Shown: positions 17,663 to 26,330 of the stretch, piece after piece
Position numbering within the stretch: the stretch's first letter is position 1
Layout: every line of letters begins with the position of its first letter
Source of the DNA: Roseovarius sp. MMSF_3359
GTDB lineage: Bacteria; Pseudomonadota; Alphaproteobacteria; Rhodobacterales; Rhodobacteraceae
NCBI RefSeq assembly: GCF_030733385.1
Contig: NZ_JASHJC010000010.1
Coordinates: forward strand, 62,001-126,000
Direction of reading: 5' to 3'
Length of the DNA stretch: 64,000 nucleotides
Notes under the pieces: model-generated
Databases searched by the model: none
What the model was told of the DNA's origin: nothing
Seen by the model: the letters and a program-made list of their open reading frames with translations, nothing else
Made by a program: the position numbers and the translations under genes

Positions 17663-18874
17663 TTAACTTTTTTCCTTTTTCGGCAAAGAAATCACCTTCG
17701 CCTCCGCATCAGCCACAAAATTCGACCACCGTTCCATGAGTGCGCGGCGTTTTTCGAGCAGGTCAGACCGCGCATAGGCCTGCTCGACCTGTGATCCGAT
17801 TCGATGTGAGAGGCTCATTTCAGCCACTTCGCGCGGGGCATTGGCGACTTCGGACGCCCAGACACGGAAGGTCGAGCGGAAGCCGTGCACCGTGACGCCC
17901 TCGATCTTCATTCGGCGTAAGAGCATCAGCATGGACATGTTCGACAGCGGCTGGTGGCGCTTCTGGCCCTCGAAGACATAGTCAGAGTGCATCGCCTTGA
18001 GCGGCTCGATGATCTCCAGCATTTCCCGGGTGAGCGGCACGCGGTGTTCTTCGCCGGTCTTCATCCGCTCCGCCGGACAGGTCCAGACACAGTCCTCGAA
18101 GTCAATCTCGTCCCACGTCATGCCCAGCACCTCGCCCGTACGTGAACCCGTCAGGCAGGTGAACATCAGGGCCTTTGCCGCCATGGCATTACGACTGCGC
18201 AGATCCGCGTAGAAGGCCGGGACATCGCGCCAGTCCATGGCCTTGTGGTGCTTCACCTTCTTCTTGACCTTCGGCAGCACTCCCGCGTCTTTGATCGCTG
18301 TGACCGGGTTCTCGCCCTCGCGGAAGCCTTTGGCCCGCGCCACATCCAGCACCGTCTTGATCCGTTGCATCAGCCGCCGGGCGGTCTCGTGCTTTTCAGT
18401 CCAGATCGGCGATAGGCACATCAGGACTTCTGGCTGACCAATGCTGTCCAGCGGCATGCGCCCGATCTTGGGGAAGGCATAGTCGCGCAGCGTATTGATC
18501 CATTGCTGGCCGTGCTTGGGATTGCTCCAGGTCGGCAGCCGGTCGATATGCACTTGCTGGGCGAACTCTTCGAATGTCGGGATTTCCTGCTTCATGTTGT
18601 AGCGCGGGTTCAGCCCCTGCTTCGCCATGCGGCGATACTCCAGCGCCCGCTCACGCGCCATGTTGAGCGTCACCACATCCGCGCCGCCCAGGCCATAATC
18701 CGTGCGCATAGGTTTGCCGTTGCGATTGCGCTGTCCCTTGACCGTCACCCGCACGATCCAGCGCCGCGCCCCCGAGGAATCGACCACCAGATAAAGCCCG
18801 CCGCCATCCCCGTGTCGCCCCGGTCCGAGATTCTCAACCAGCTTCTTCGTCAGCTTTCCGGACAGTGTCGCCAT
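17663..18874 (-). CDS. P4-like tyrosine integrase beside tRNA-Ser
   Basis: 403 residues, the usual length of P4-family integrases. The N-terminal DUF4102-type arm-binding domain (about 1-90: GDGGGLYLVVDSSGARRW) is followed by a core-binding domain and the catalytic domain with Arg in TGSRTGEVLGM, HGFRSTF and LSHRIGSQVEQAYAR carrying the Tyr. It lies 150 bp from the tRNA 3' end and transcribes away from it. It very likely inserted the island into tRNA-Ser. One copy of the 27-bp arm-type repeat lies 4 nt upstream of its start codon, so the integrase may also regulate itself. Confidence 0.93.
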   Translation of the reverse strand: MATLSGKLTKKLVENLGPGRHGDGGGLYLVVDSSGARRWIVRVTVKGQRNRNGKPMRTDYGLGGADVVTLNMARERALEYRRMAKQGLNPRYNMKQEIPTFEEFAQQVHIDRLPTWSNPKHGQQWINTLRDYAFPKIGRMPLDSIGQPEVLMCLSPIWTEKHETARRLMQRIKTVLDVARAKGFREGENPVTAIKDAGVLPKVKKKVKHHKAMDWRDVPAFYADLRSRNAMAAKALMFTCLTGSRTGEVLGMTWDEIDFEDCVWTCPAERMKTGEEHRVPLTREMLEIIEPLKAMHSDYVFEGQKRHQPLSNMSMLMLLRRMKIEGVTVHGFRSTFRVWASEVANAPREVAEMSLSHRIGSQVEQAYARSDLLEKRRALMERWSNFVADAEAKVISLPKKEKS

Positions 18875-18877
18875 GAA

Positions 18878-18904
18878 TTATACCACATTCCATACCACCC
18901 AATG
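18878..18904 (+). repeat. Arm-type repeat, right copy
   Basis: ATACCACA and ATACCACC are 12 nt apart and the element ends CAATG. It matches 2846-2872 at 21 of 27 positions in the same orientation and lies between the integrase start and the attR core. Confidence 0.6.
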
Positions 18905-19022
18905 AACGAATATGGACATCATCGAAAAGAATTCAAGAGAAGAATGTTCACCGGATTTCGCCATAAATATATAGTTTACACCGCGCTTAATGCCGTTCAA
19001 ACAAACTAAGGGAAAAGGTAAA

Positions 19023-19037
19023 GTGGCGGAGCGACAG
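19023..19037 (+). repeat. attR core within the tRNA-Ser 3' end
   Basis: Identical to 2771-2785. The crossover kept the tRNA gene intact on the right side of the island. Confidence 0.75.
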
Positions 19038-19113
19038 GGATTCGAACCCTGGAGACGGTCTCCCGCCTACACACTTTCCAGGCGTGCGCCTTCGACCACT
19101 CGGCCACCGCTCC
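19024..19113 (-). tRNA. tRNA-Ser (anticodon GGA)
   Basis: A 90-nt class II cloverleaf on the minus strand: acceptor GGAGCGG, D arm, anticodon stem CACGC/GTGTG around CTGGAAA (anticodon GGA, reads UCC/UCU), a long variable arm, T arm CAGGGTTCGAATCCCTG, discriminator G and encoded CCA. It is the integration target of the island to its left. Confidence 0.97.
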
Positions 19114-19206
19114 GTTGGACCGGTGTGTAGCCTGACTTTCTCAGCCTGTGCAAGAGGTGATTGATCCTGCACCCCGCTCTATTTCGGATCGTGGACCTGT
19201 GGCGAC

Positions 19207-19926
19207 TCAGTCGGCCAAGTGCATATAAACCCGGCGGTTTTGACGGCCCTTCTTTTCGATTTTGCCGATGCGCAGCGCGCCGATTTCGGCGCTTGAGCGC
19301 ACATGGGTGCCACCGCAGGGCTGAAGGTCGACCTGGTCAGCGTCGGTGCCGATCCGGATGAGCCGTACGCGGCCCGCGCCCATCGGCGGGGCCACGGACA
19401 TGGTTTTCACGAGGCCCGGATTGGCCCGCAGATCGTCATCGCTGATCCATCCCTCGGTCACCGCCAGATCGCGGGCCACCAGAGCGTTGAGCGCGGCCTC
19501 GATTCCCGGTTTGTCCTCCGGGGCCTCCGGCATGTTGAAATCCAGCCGGCCCTTTTCGGTGCCGATCGAGCCGCCGGTTACCGGCAAGGGAATAACGACG
19601 GACAAAAGATGCAGGCCCGTGTGAACCCGCATATGGCGGTGGCGCCTCTCCCAATCCAGCACCTGTTCGATTTCCTGGCCCACGGGCGGCAGGGCCGCAC
19701 CGTCACCAGGGATCAGGGCGATGCTCTCCCCCTCGCCCTTCACGGTTGTCATGATTTCCGCCCGGCCCGCCGCCCAGGTGATATGGCCGCTATCGCCCGG
19801 CTGCCCGCCACCGGTCGGGTAGAAGACGGAGCGATCAACAACAATGCCACCTTCGGGCGTATGTGCCATGACAGTCGCCTTCGCCCGGGTCAGGTATGGA
19901 TCATCGAGGAAAAGCCGTGCGGTCAT
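19207..19926 (-). CDS. AlaX-type alanyl-tRNA editing protein
   Basis: 239 residues, the long AlaX form with the AlaRS N-terminal-like beta domain (FYPTGGGQPGDSG) and the editing domain. Zinc ligands are His in HTGLH and Cys/His in QPCGGTH. It hydrolyses Ser or Gly mischarged on tRNA-Ala in trans. The ORF begins right next to the stop of the MscS gene (stop 19927-19929), so the two are probably co-transcribed. It is the first backbone protein gene right of the island. Confidence 0.93.
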   Translation of the reverse strand: MTARLFLDDPYLTRAKATVMAHTPEGGIVVDRSVFYPTGGGQPGDSGHITWAAGRAEIMTTVKGEGESIALIPGDGAALPPVGQEIEQVLDWERRHRHMRVHTGLHLLSVVIPLPVTGGSIGTEKGRLDFNMPEAPEDKPGIEAALNALVARDLAVTEGWISDDDLRANPGLVKTMSVAPPMGAGRVRLIRIGTDADQVDLQPCGGTHVRSSAEIGALRIGKIEKKGRQNRRVYMHLAD

Positions 19927-22362
19927 TCAATCGGCCTCTGCCTCGCCATCACCGGTTTCGTCATTTGTGTCTTTGACCCGGCGTGTGCGTTTCCTGGCGC
20001 TCTTGGCCGGTGCGGCGGCCTCCTCCGGGCGCGCGGCGGCGAGGGTTTCGGGATTGCGCAGCCAGACGTCACGCTGCGCAAACGGGATTTCGATGCTGCT
20101 ATCGGCGAATTTCTGGGCGATCTCGTGGTTCATGTCCGAATGCACGCTCATCACCCAGTTCACATCCCGCAAAATGGCGCGAATTTCAAAGTCGAGCGAA
20201 TCCGCCCCGAACCCCCGGAAAATGATGGCAGGCGGCGGATTAGCCAGCACCATGGGGTGCGCTTCGGCCACGTCCTTGAGGATCTGTTCGACTTGCCGCG
20301 TGTCGCTGCCATAGGCCACGCCCACCGGGACGATGACCCGGCCCACGGTATTGCCCCGGGTGTAGTTCGTGACCGTGCCACTGACCAGATCCGCATTGGG
20401 CACGATCACGTCGGAGCGGTCGAAGGTCTCGATGGTGGTGGAACGCACCGAGATGTCGCGCACATAACCATGCGTCCCACCCACTTCGATCCAGTCGCCC
20501 TCGGAAATCGGCCGTTCGATCAGCAGGATAATGCCCGACACGAAGTTCGACACGATGTTTTGCAGGCCAAAACCAATACCGACCGACAAGGCACCGGCGA
20601 CGATGGCCAGAGAGCTAAGGTCGATCCCGGCGCTGGTGATGGCAATCAGAGCTGACAAGAAGATACCGATATACCCCACACCCGCGGTGATCGCATTGCG
20701 CCCGCCGGTGTCGAGCTTGGTCTTGGGCAGAATGGTGTTCTTCAGCGTCCCCTGAAGCATCCGGGTGAGGACGTAGCCAATGGCAAAGACAATCGCGAGC
20801 GTCAGAAAGATCGTCGGCGATATCCGCACACCGCCCAGATCGACCCCTTCGGTGAACTGCGTCCAAAGCTCGGTCAGGTCGGCCACCCGCGCACCCCAGA
20901 TCAACGCGAAGATCGGGGCCGACAGGAGGACCAGCGCAAAACCGATGAGAACGGGGATGAGCGAATCCGAAATGCCATCGCTGCGGCCGCTGACAAAGGC
21001 GTAGACCTCGTTCACCAGCCGTTGCAGCACGACCAGCACCGCGACCAGCATGAGCGAAAATAGCGACGGCTGCATCAGCGATTGCGCCGCCTTGAAATAT
21101 CCGATCGCCGCAAGGACCGGCGCCAGGATGGAGAGGACGATCACAGCCTGCGAGGCAAGCCGCAGCAAGCGGCCGCGATAGCTTTCGCCCGCGCCTTCTT
21201 CGGCGCTGCTCCTGGCATGGGCCATCAAAAGCCGGGCAACCCGGATCAGAAGAAGCGATGCGATGACCATCACCGGGAACAGCACGACATTGGTCGCCGC
21301 CTCGGACCATTCGGCATATTCCGACATCGCGTGCAGCAGGTAGAATGTCGAAATCACCACGCCGAGCGAGGCGCCGTAGAAGCGGCCCGAGCGACGCTGC
21401 TGATCGTTGAGACTGGCCAGCGGCGAGCGCAGCTGGATCGACGGGAAGATCCGCATCGAAAGCCACCGCGCCAGCAGGTAGATGAACACCGCCCGCAACA
21501 GCGCCGACAGGAAGAGCGTGCCGCGCACCCCCACAAGCCCGGTCACATAGGCCGCTTCGACCAGCGCAAATGTACCGAGAAGCGGCAAGACCAACGCGCC
21601 CAGAGAGACCACGTAAGCCGCCACCCAACGCCCCGCACCGGGAACCCGGTCATCGTCTTCGCAAAGCACGTAGCGCACCAACCGCTTGGTCCACCGACGA
21701 CCGCGCGCGATCAGGATAACGCCAATGGCCGTCAGGACCAGGAAACCGGGCAAGTCCTCCTTGGTCTCCGCGCGTTGCTCGGGGTCGTTCCATGCGCCGA
21801 CGACCTCGTTCCGGATGATGTCAAAGGCGGCGTAAAGACCCTGCGCCCCCGCGACCCAATGCGCGGGGTTGAGCGGCGATGGACCGAAATCCAGAAGCTC
21901 TTCGGTCTGGCGTTCACGAATGATGCCGTCAATGCCCGAAACCATGCTGTCAGCGCGGGTATAGGCAAGTTCGGCGCGTTTCACCGGCGCCTGAAGCTGC
22001 GACAGCCTCGAGTTAAGCTCCTGGCGTTGCGAGGCAATGTCCTCGGCTTCGGAGCCATCCTCGGGCGCCGGGCCGATCGCATCCAGTTGCGCCCGCACCG
22101 TGGCAATGGCGGCGCGATTTGTTTGCTGCGCATCCAGAAACTGCTGCCGCCAGTTCACGATCTCGTTGCGGAGCTCTTCAAGGGCGGTATTCGACGCGCG
22201 TTTGGCTTCGATTGCACGCTCCGTGAAGGTCGCGACATTATCCCAATCGGTGTAGTTCGGCGTGGGGTTCGCCGGTTGCGCGGAGGCGGCGCCTCCCAAT
22301 GCAGAAACGGCCACCACCAGAAGCAGTGACAGGGTCAGCAGCAGAGGCCTCAGGCGTGTCAT
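19927..22362 (-). CDS. Large MscS-type mechanosensitive channel with N-terminal DUF3772 region
   Basis: 811 residues. A signal peptide (about 1-28), a periplasmic coiled region (DUF3772-like, about 35-180) and about ten membrane segments precede the MscS core. The pore helix and following beta domain are clear (GALSVGIGFGLQNIVSNF, then IERPISEGDWIEVGG). The C-terminus is a basic, disordered tail (SARKRTRRVKDTNDE). It releases solutes on hypo-osmotic stress. Its start overlaps the cysK stop by 4 nt, so it lies in an operon cysK-mscS-alaX. Confidence 0.9.
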   Translation of the reverse strand: MTRLRPLLLTLSLLLVVAVSALGGAASAQPANPTPNYTDWDNVATFTERAIEAKRASNTALEELRNEIVNWRQQFLDAQQTNRAAIATVRAQLDAIGPAPEDGSEAEDIASQRQELNSRLSQLQAPVKRAELAYTRADSMVSGIDGIIRERQTEELLDFGPSPLNPAHWVAGAQGLYAAFDIIRNEVVGAWNDPEQRAETKEDLPGFLVLTAIGVILIARGRRWTKRLVRYVLCEDDDRVPGAGRWVAAYVVSLGALVLPLLGTFALVEAAYVTGLVGVRGTLFLSALLRAVFIYLLARWLSMRIFPSIQLRSPLASLNDQQRRSGRFYGASLGVVISTFYLLHAMSEYAEWSEAATNVVLFPVMVIASLLLIRVARLLMAHARSSAEEGAGESYRGRLLRLASQAVIVLSILAPVLAAIGYFKAAQSLMQPSLFSLMLVAVLVVLQRLVNEVYAFVSGRSDGISDSLIPVLIGFALVLLSAPIFALIWGARVADLTELWTQFTEGVDLGGVRISPTIFLTLAIVFAIGYVLTRMLQGTLKNTILPKTKLDTGGRNAITAGVGYIGIFLSALIAITSAGIDLSSLAIVAGALSVGIGFGLQNIVSNFVSGIILLIERPISEGDWIEVGGTHGYVRDISVRSTTIETFDRSDVIVPNADLVSGTVTNYTRGNTVGRVIVPVGVAYGSDTRQVEQILKDVAEAHPMVLANPPPAIIFRGFGADSLDFEIRAILRDVNWVMSVHSDMNHEIAQKFADSSIEIPFAQRDVWLRNPETLAAARPEEAAAPAKSARKRTRRVKDTNDETGDGEAEAD

Positions 22363-23393
22363 GCTTCTTCAAAAACGCCCGGAATGGCCCGCGGCGCAGT
22401 TGTCAGCCAATCGGGCGTCGGAAGGCCCTTTTCGCGCAGGAATTCGGGGTTGAACATCTTGGATTGATAGCGCGTGCCATAGTCGCAAAGCACCGTGACG
22501 ATCGTGTGACCCGGCCCCATTTCACGCGCCATGCGCATGGCCCCGGCGATGTTGATCCCCGACGATCCGCCAAGGCAAAGCCCCTCTTCGCGCAGAAGGT
22601 CAAAGACGATCGGCAAGGCCTCGTTATCGGGGATTTGCCAGGACATATCGGGGCTGAACCCTTCGAGATTGGCGGTGATGCGCCCCTGCCCGATGCCCTC
22701 GGTGATCGAGCTGCCCTCGGCGGCGGCCTGCCCGTCGCGGAAAAGCGTGAACATGCCCGAACCCATTGGATCGGCCAGCGCCACCTTGACGCCCTTGGGC
22801 TGCAACGCCTCGCCCACGCCCGCCAGCGTCCCGCCGGAGCCGATGGCACAAACGAACCCGTCAACCTTGCCGCCTGTCTGCTCCCAAATCTCCGGACCCG
22901 TCGACTCGACATGGGCGCGGCGGTTGGCGACGTTGTCGAACTGGTTGGCCCAGATCGCGCCATTCGGGTCGCTCTTGTTGATCTCCTCGGCCAGGCGACC
23001 GGAATAGCGCACGTAGTTATTGGGATTTTTGTATGGCGCAGCAGGCACTTGCACGAGTTCCGCACCGGCCAATTGGATCATGTCCTTCTTTTCCTGGCTC
23101 TGGGTCTCGGGGATCACGATGACCGTCTTGAAGCCCATCGAGGCCCCCACCAGCGCCAGACCGATACCGGTATTGCCGGCGGTCCCTTCGACGATCGTGC
23201 CGCCCGGGCGCAGATCGCCCCGTTCAACCGCGTCCTTGATGATGTAAAGCGCCGCACGGTCCTTGACCGATTGCCCGGGATTCAGAAACTCACACTTGCC
23301 CAGGATGGTGCACCCGGTTTCTTCACTGGCTTTTCTCAGCTTGATGAGCGGCGTGTTACCGATGGCCGCGGCCAGATCCTCTGCGTATCGCAT
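22359..23393 (-). CDS. cysK: Cysteine synthase (O-acetylserine sulfhydrylase)
   Basis: 344 residues, fold-type II PLP enzyme. The PLP Lys44 is in NPGQSVKDRA, the phosphate-binding GTAGNTG loop is at about 70-76, and SGGTLAGVGE and the C-terminal PTPDW are present. It makes cysteine from O-acetylserine and sulfide. The ATG at 23393 is preferred because AGGAG lies about 10 nt upstream; in-frame codons to 23486 are not needed. It sits 55 nt after trgB, the same trg-cysK association described at the tellurite resistance locus of Rhodobacter sphaeroides, so it probably supports tellurite tolerance as well as cysteine supply. Confidence 0.93.
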   Translation of the reverse strand: MRYAEDLAAAIGNTPLIKLRKASEETGCTILGKCEFLNPGQSVKDRAALYIIKDAVERGDLRPGGTIVEGTAGNTGIGLALVGASMGFKTVIVIPETQSQEKKDMIQLAGAELVQVPAAPYKNPNNYVRYSGRLAEEINKSDPNGAIWANQFDNVANRRAHVESTGPEIWEQTGGKVDGFVCAIGSGGTLAGVGEALQPKGVKVALADPMGSGMFTLFRDGQAAAEGSSITEGIGQGRITANLEGFSPDMSWQIPDNEALPIVFDLLREEGLCLGGSSGINIAGAMRMAREMGPGHTIVTVLCDYGTRYQSKMFNPEFLREKGLPTPDWLTTAPRAIPGVFEEA

Positions 23394-23448
23394 TGCCTGA
23401 TGCTCCTGTCTTGACGCCCCCAAGGTGTATGTCCTGACGGGGGCAACA

Positions 23449-24591
23449 TCAAGCGCCTGATCGGGCTCCAGCTCGCAGCCTTTCACGTTCGCGTTGCAGC
23501 CACAGAAGGCACAAGATCAGCGGCCCGTTCGCCGCCTCACCCGACGGGATCAGGTTCATGGCACGATCAAATGAGATCACATGGGTGCGAATGTCCTCAT
23601 CCTCGCTTTCAAGGCCACCCGCGCCGACCCGGGTGTCCGGCAGATCGCAAAGACCCACATAGCAATGGAAAAACTCCGTCGAACATCCCGGCGAGCAATA
23701 GTGGCTCGACACATGCTCCAACCGGTCCAGCGTCAGCCCGGCCTCTTCAACACATTCGCGGCGTGCGGTGTCCTCCGGCGGCTCCCCCGGGTCCACCCGT
23801 CCCGCCACCGGCTCCAGCATCCAGGGGAACGGATCGCCCCGCCCGAACGGCCCCATGCGGAACTGTTCGACCAACAGCACCCTGTCGCGTACCGGATCAT
23901 AGGGCAGCACAATCGCGGCATCGGTCGCCACGAAGACCTCGCGCCGCACCGGTGTGCTCTGCCCGCCCTTGAAGAGCGGATGGCGCAAGGTGAACTCGCG
24001 GGTCAGGAAAAATCCGGCATGGCGGTTATGCTGCGCGTCTATCTCGACGTGACCGGCCCCCATATCGCTGCGTACATCGGTCGGCGCCGATGCCCGTGCG
24101 GCCACCCGCGCGGCAGCCCGCACCATGATCATGGGCATCATTCGGGCCAGCGCGTCATGCTCGTTCATGCCGAAATGTTGCCCGACCTCTTCGGCGGCCA
24201 TGATACTCATGAGGCCCCATTTGCCCTGCCACGCCTCGAGCCGCCAATCGCTGACCAACTCAGGGCCGGTCTCTGACGGCACAAAAACCCTGGCGGAGAC
24301 TTCAACGCCGTCCAGAAGTACCTCGCGTGTCACAGCCCCAAGACCAAGCCCATGAGCGAAATAGCTGATCCGAGCCTGCGCCTCTTCTGACAGGTCGTCT
24401 TTCAGGAAATCCTTCAAAATCGCGCCCTTGACCGCGCCCTCTGAAGGAAACAGCGTCGGAAAACCGAAATCGCCTTCCTGGCTCAGGCCATGGCCGGGCA
24501 ATTCGGCCGCAACGGAGCGCAGGGATTGTCCGGATATCGCCGTCAGCAACGGCAGCCAGGCCATTGGGCCATAAACAAAAACCGGGGTCAT
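23449..24591 (-). CDS. trgB: TrgB-like NUDIX hydrolase of the tellurite locus
   Basis: 380 residues. The C-terminal NUDIX domain carries a complete Nudix box at residues 264-286 (Gly264, Glu270, REC-VEE, Leu286) and resembles ADP-ribose pyrophosphatases. The N-terminal 120 residues begin TPVFVYGPMAWLPLL and look like a gamma-glutamylcyclotransferase-type domain. The middle, about 130-190, is Ala/Arg/Met-rich. In Rhodobacter sphaeroides the equivalent gene lies in the trgAB-cysK tellurite cluster. The start at 24591 follows the upstream stop by 4 nt, so translation is coupled to the CFA-TrgA gene. The true substrate is unknown. Confidence 0.88.
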   Translation of the reverse strand: MTPVFVYGPMAWLPLLTAISGQSLRSVAAELPGHGLSQEGDFGFPTLFPSEGAVKGAILKDFLKDDLSEEAQARISYFAHGLGLGAVTREVLLDGVEVSARVFVPSETGPELVSDWRLEAWQGKWGLMSIMAAEEVGQHFGMNEHDALARMMPMIMVRAAARVAARASAPTDVRSDMGAGHVEIDAQHNRHAGFFLTREFTLRHPLFKGGQSTPVRREVFVATDAAIVLPYDPVRDRVLLVEQFRMGPFGRGDPFPWMLEPVAGRVDPGEPPEDTARRECVEEAGLTLDRLEHVSSHYCSPGCSTEFFHCYVGLCDLPDTRVGAGGLESEDEDIRTHVISFDRAMNLIPSGEAANGPLILCLLWLQRERERLRAGARSGA

Positions 24592-24595
24592 GCCC

Positions 24596-26263
24596 TCAGG
24601 ACCAGCGGCGCGATGCCCATTCTGCAACGACCCCCGAAAGGATGCCACCCACCACCAGCGTGATGATAAGGTTCGCGTCCAGAAGGCTGCTGCCGAAATC
24701 CACGGCGATCTCGAAAACCGCGACGATCCCCTCAACCGGCCCCTCATAGCGGCGCTGGAGGGCCAGCTTGAGCATCTCGTTGAAACTCTGCAGGAACAGC
24801 GCCCAGAACACCAAGGCGGCCATGCCTGTCAGCCCGGCACTGAAGGATTCGAGATAGCTCCGCCCAACCCGCGTGCCGACGATGAACCAGCCACAGGCCA
24901 GGCCAAGCGCCAGGTTGACATAGTTGAACCAGCCGAAGTCCGTGCCTTCGGGCATCAGGGGCCGCACCAGATCAGAGGCATACCACGCAACCGCAGCCAG
25001 AACGATTGCGGCGGCCATCTTGGCGGCTGTGGGCATTCGGTCTGTGACGGGCATTTTTTGCGGCCTTGTGACTGTGATCTGCACTACATCGCAATTACCG
25101 CTTTGGAAGGCCCCCGCACAAGAGGTCAGATAAAAATTCCACATCCGGCGGAATCTGTCGTCAAAACCGAGATCGGCGATCTGATCCCATTTCGCGTTGA
25201 AGGTTTCATGCCAGCGGCGCAGTGTCTGGCTGTAACTCTGGCCGAAAGCCAGCGAGTTCGCCACGCGCAGCCCGGCGCGGTCGATCTCCTTGCCAAGCGC
25301 CCCCGGGCTTGGCAGCATGCCGCCCGGGAAGATATATTTCTGAATGAAATCAACACCCTTGCGGTAGGTATCCCACCGGCGGTCTTCAATGGTAATGATC
25401 TGCAACGTCGCCTGCGCCCCGGGCCGCAGCCTGTCGCGCAGCGTATCGAAATAGGCGGGCCAGTATTTTTCGCCCACCGCTTCGAACATCTCTATGCTGG
25501 CAATACCGTCATACATGCCGCGCTCATCGCGATAATCCTGGAGCTTGAACTCAACGAGATCCGATATCCCTTCTTTTTCAATGCGTTCTCTGGCGAACTT
25601 CAACTGTTCTTCGCTGATGGTCAGCCCTGTGACCCGCAAGCCACGCTCCTTGGCCGCATATTCGGCAAATCCACCCCAGCCGCAGCCGATCTCCAGCACG
25701 TGATCGCCTGGTTTCACGCCCATCTGGTCAATCATGCTCTCGTATTTTGCGATCTGCGCCTTCTCCAGGCTCTCCTGCCCGGTGCGGAACAAGGCACTGG
25801 AATAGGTCATCGTATCGTCCAGCCACATGGCATAGAACTCGTTGCCCAGGTCGTAATGATAACTGATGTTGCGGCGTGCCTGCTTGCGGCTGTTTCGGTT
25901 CATCCAGTGGCGCAGGCGCTCATAGGCACGCACGAAACCCATGCCCGGAAAACCATCATAGATGACCTCGTTATCGTGGTGCACAAAATCCATGAAGGCC
26001 TGCAGGTCGGGCGTGCTCCACCACCCTTCAAGATAGGCATCACAAAAGCCAAGATCGCCCTCGCGGATCAGTCGGGCAAAGCAATCGGGGTTATGCACGG
26101 CAATCTCGGCCACCGCGCCCGGCTTGCGGCCCTCTGCACGGAAACGTCGCCCGTCGGGCAGCACGAAATCCAGCCGTCCGTGGTTGACTTTCTTCGTCAT
26201 TTCAAACGCCTGCGCGAAGTAGCGCGGCAGGTTTGGCTCACCCTTTATGTCGGTCAGGATCAT
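24596..26263 (-). CDS. Cyclopropane-fatty-acyl-phospholipid synthase fused to a TrgA membrane domain
   Basis: 555 residues. Residues 1 to about 400 are a complete CFA synthase: YHYDLGNEFYAMWLD (from 135), SAM motif LEIGCGWGG (190-198), GLTISEEQ, then the conserved C-terminus ending ITVTRPQK. Residues 404-555 are a TrgA-like protein (MPTAAKMAAAIVL, LMPEGTDFGWFN, GLACGWFIVG) with four hydrophobic segments. At the join the DNA is a run of six A just before ATG 25054 and there is no stop, so one polypeptide is predicted; ATGs at 25054 and 25036 could also start a free TrgA. The first domain methylates membrane lipid double bonds. The start at 26263 has GGAGGG 3 nt upstream; 26284 is an alternative. 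Confidence 0.88.
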   Translation of the reverse strand: MILTDIKGEPNLPRYFAQAFEMTKKVNHGRLDFVLPDGRRFRAEGRKPGAVAEIAVHNPDCFARLIREGDLGFCDAYLEGWWSTPDLQAFMDFVHHDNEVIYDGFPGMGFVRAYERLRHWMNRNSRKQARRNISYHYDLGNEFYAMWLDDTMTYSSALFRTGQESLEKAQIAKYESMIDQMGVKPGDHVLEIGCGWGGFAEYAAKERGLRVTGLTISEEQLKFARERIEKEGISDLVEFKLQDYRDERGMYDGIASIEMFEAVGEKYWPAYFDTLRDRLRPGAQATLQIITIEDRRWDTYRKGVDFIQKYIFPGGMLPSPGALGKEIDRAGLRVANSLAFGQSYSQTLRRWHETFNAKWDQIADLGFDDRFRRMWNFYLTSCAGAFQSGNCDVVQITVTRPQKMPVTDRMPTAAKMAAAIVLAAVAWYASDLVRPLMPEGTDFGWFNYVNLALGLACGWFIVGTRVGRSYLESFSAGLTGMAALVFWALFLQSFNEMLKLALQRRYEGPVEGIVAVFEIAVDFGSSLLDANLIITLVVGGILSGVVAEWASRRWS

Positions 26264-26330
26264 GCACCCTCCGATTTTTGCCATTAGGCTAGGGTCAGGG
26301 CGCCCGTTTCCGCAAGGAATTTGTTAACGA

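Larger units (their letters stand above)
2771..19037. mobile_element. Genomic island integrated at tRNA-Ser(GGA)
   Basis: A 16.3-kb island. Its right end is the 3' end of tRNA-Ser and its left end is a second exact copy of the same 15 bp (gtggcggagcgacag) in the same orientation. A P4-like integrase gene lies directly beside the tRNA 3' end, as is usual for tRNA islands. Just inside each end is a 27-bp imperfect repeat (2846-2872 and 18878-18904, 21/27 identical, same orientation). Base composition drops sharply inside the left end. Cargo is an HxlR/EamA pair, a secreted unknown protein and a copper-resistance cluster. An alternative is two accreted elements with an internal boundary near 14.6 kb, where an inverted third copy of the 27-bp repeat lies. 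Confidence 0.75.

Noticed and set aside
24590-26287. 565-codon open frame on the plus strand
   Set aside because: It is the antisense shadow of the CFA-TrgA gene; the minus-strand product has clear family motifs and the plus-strand one has none.
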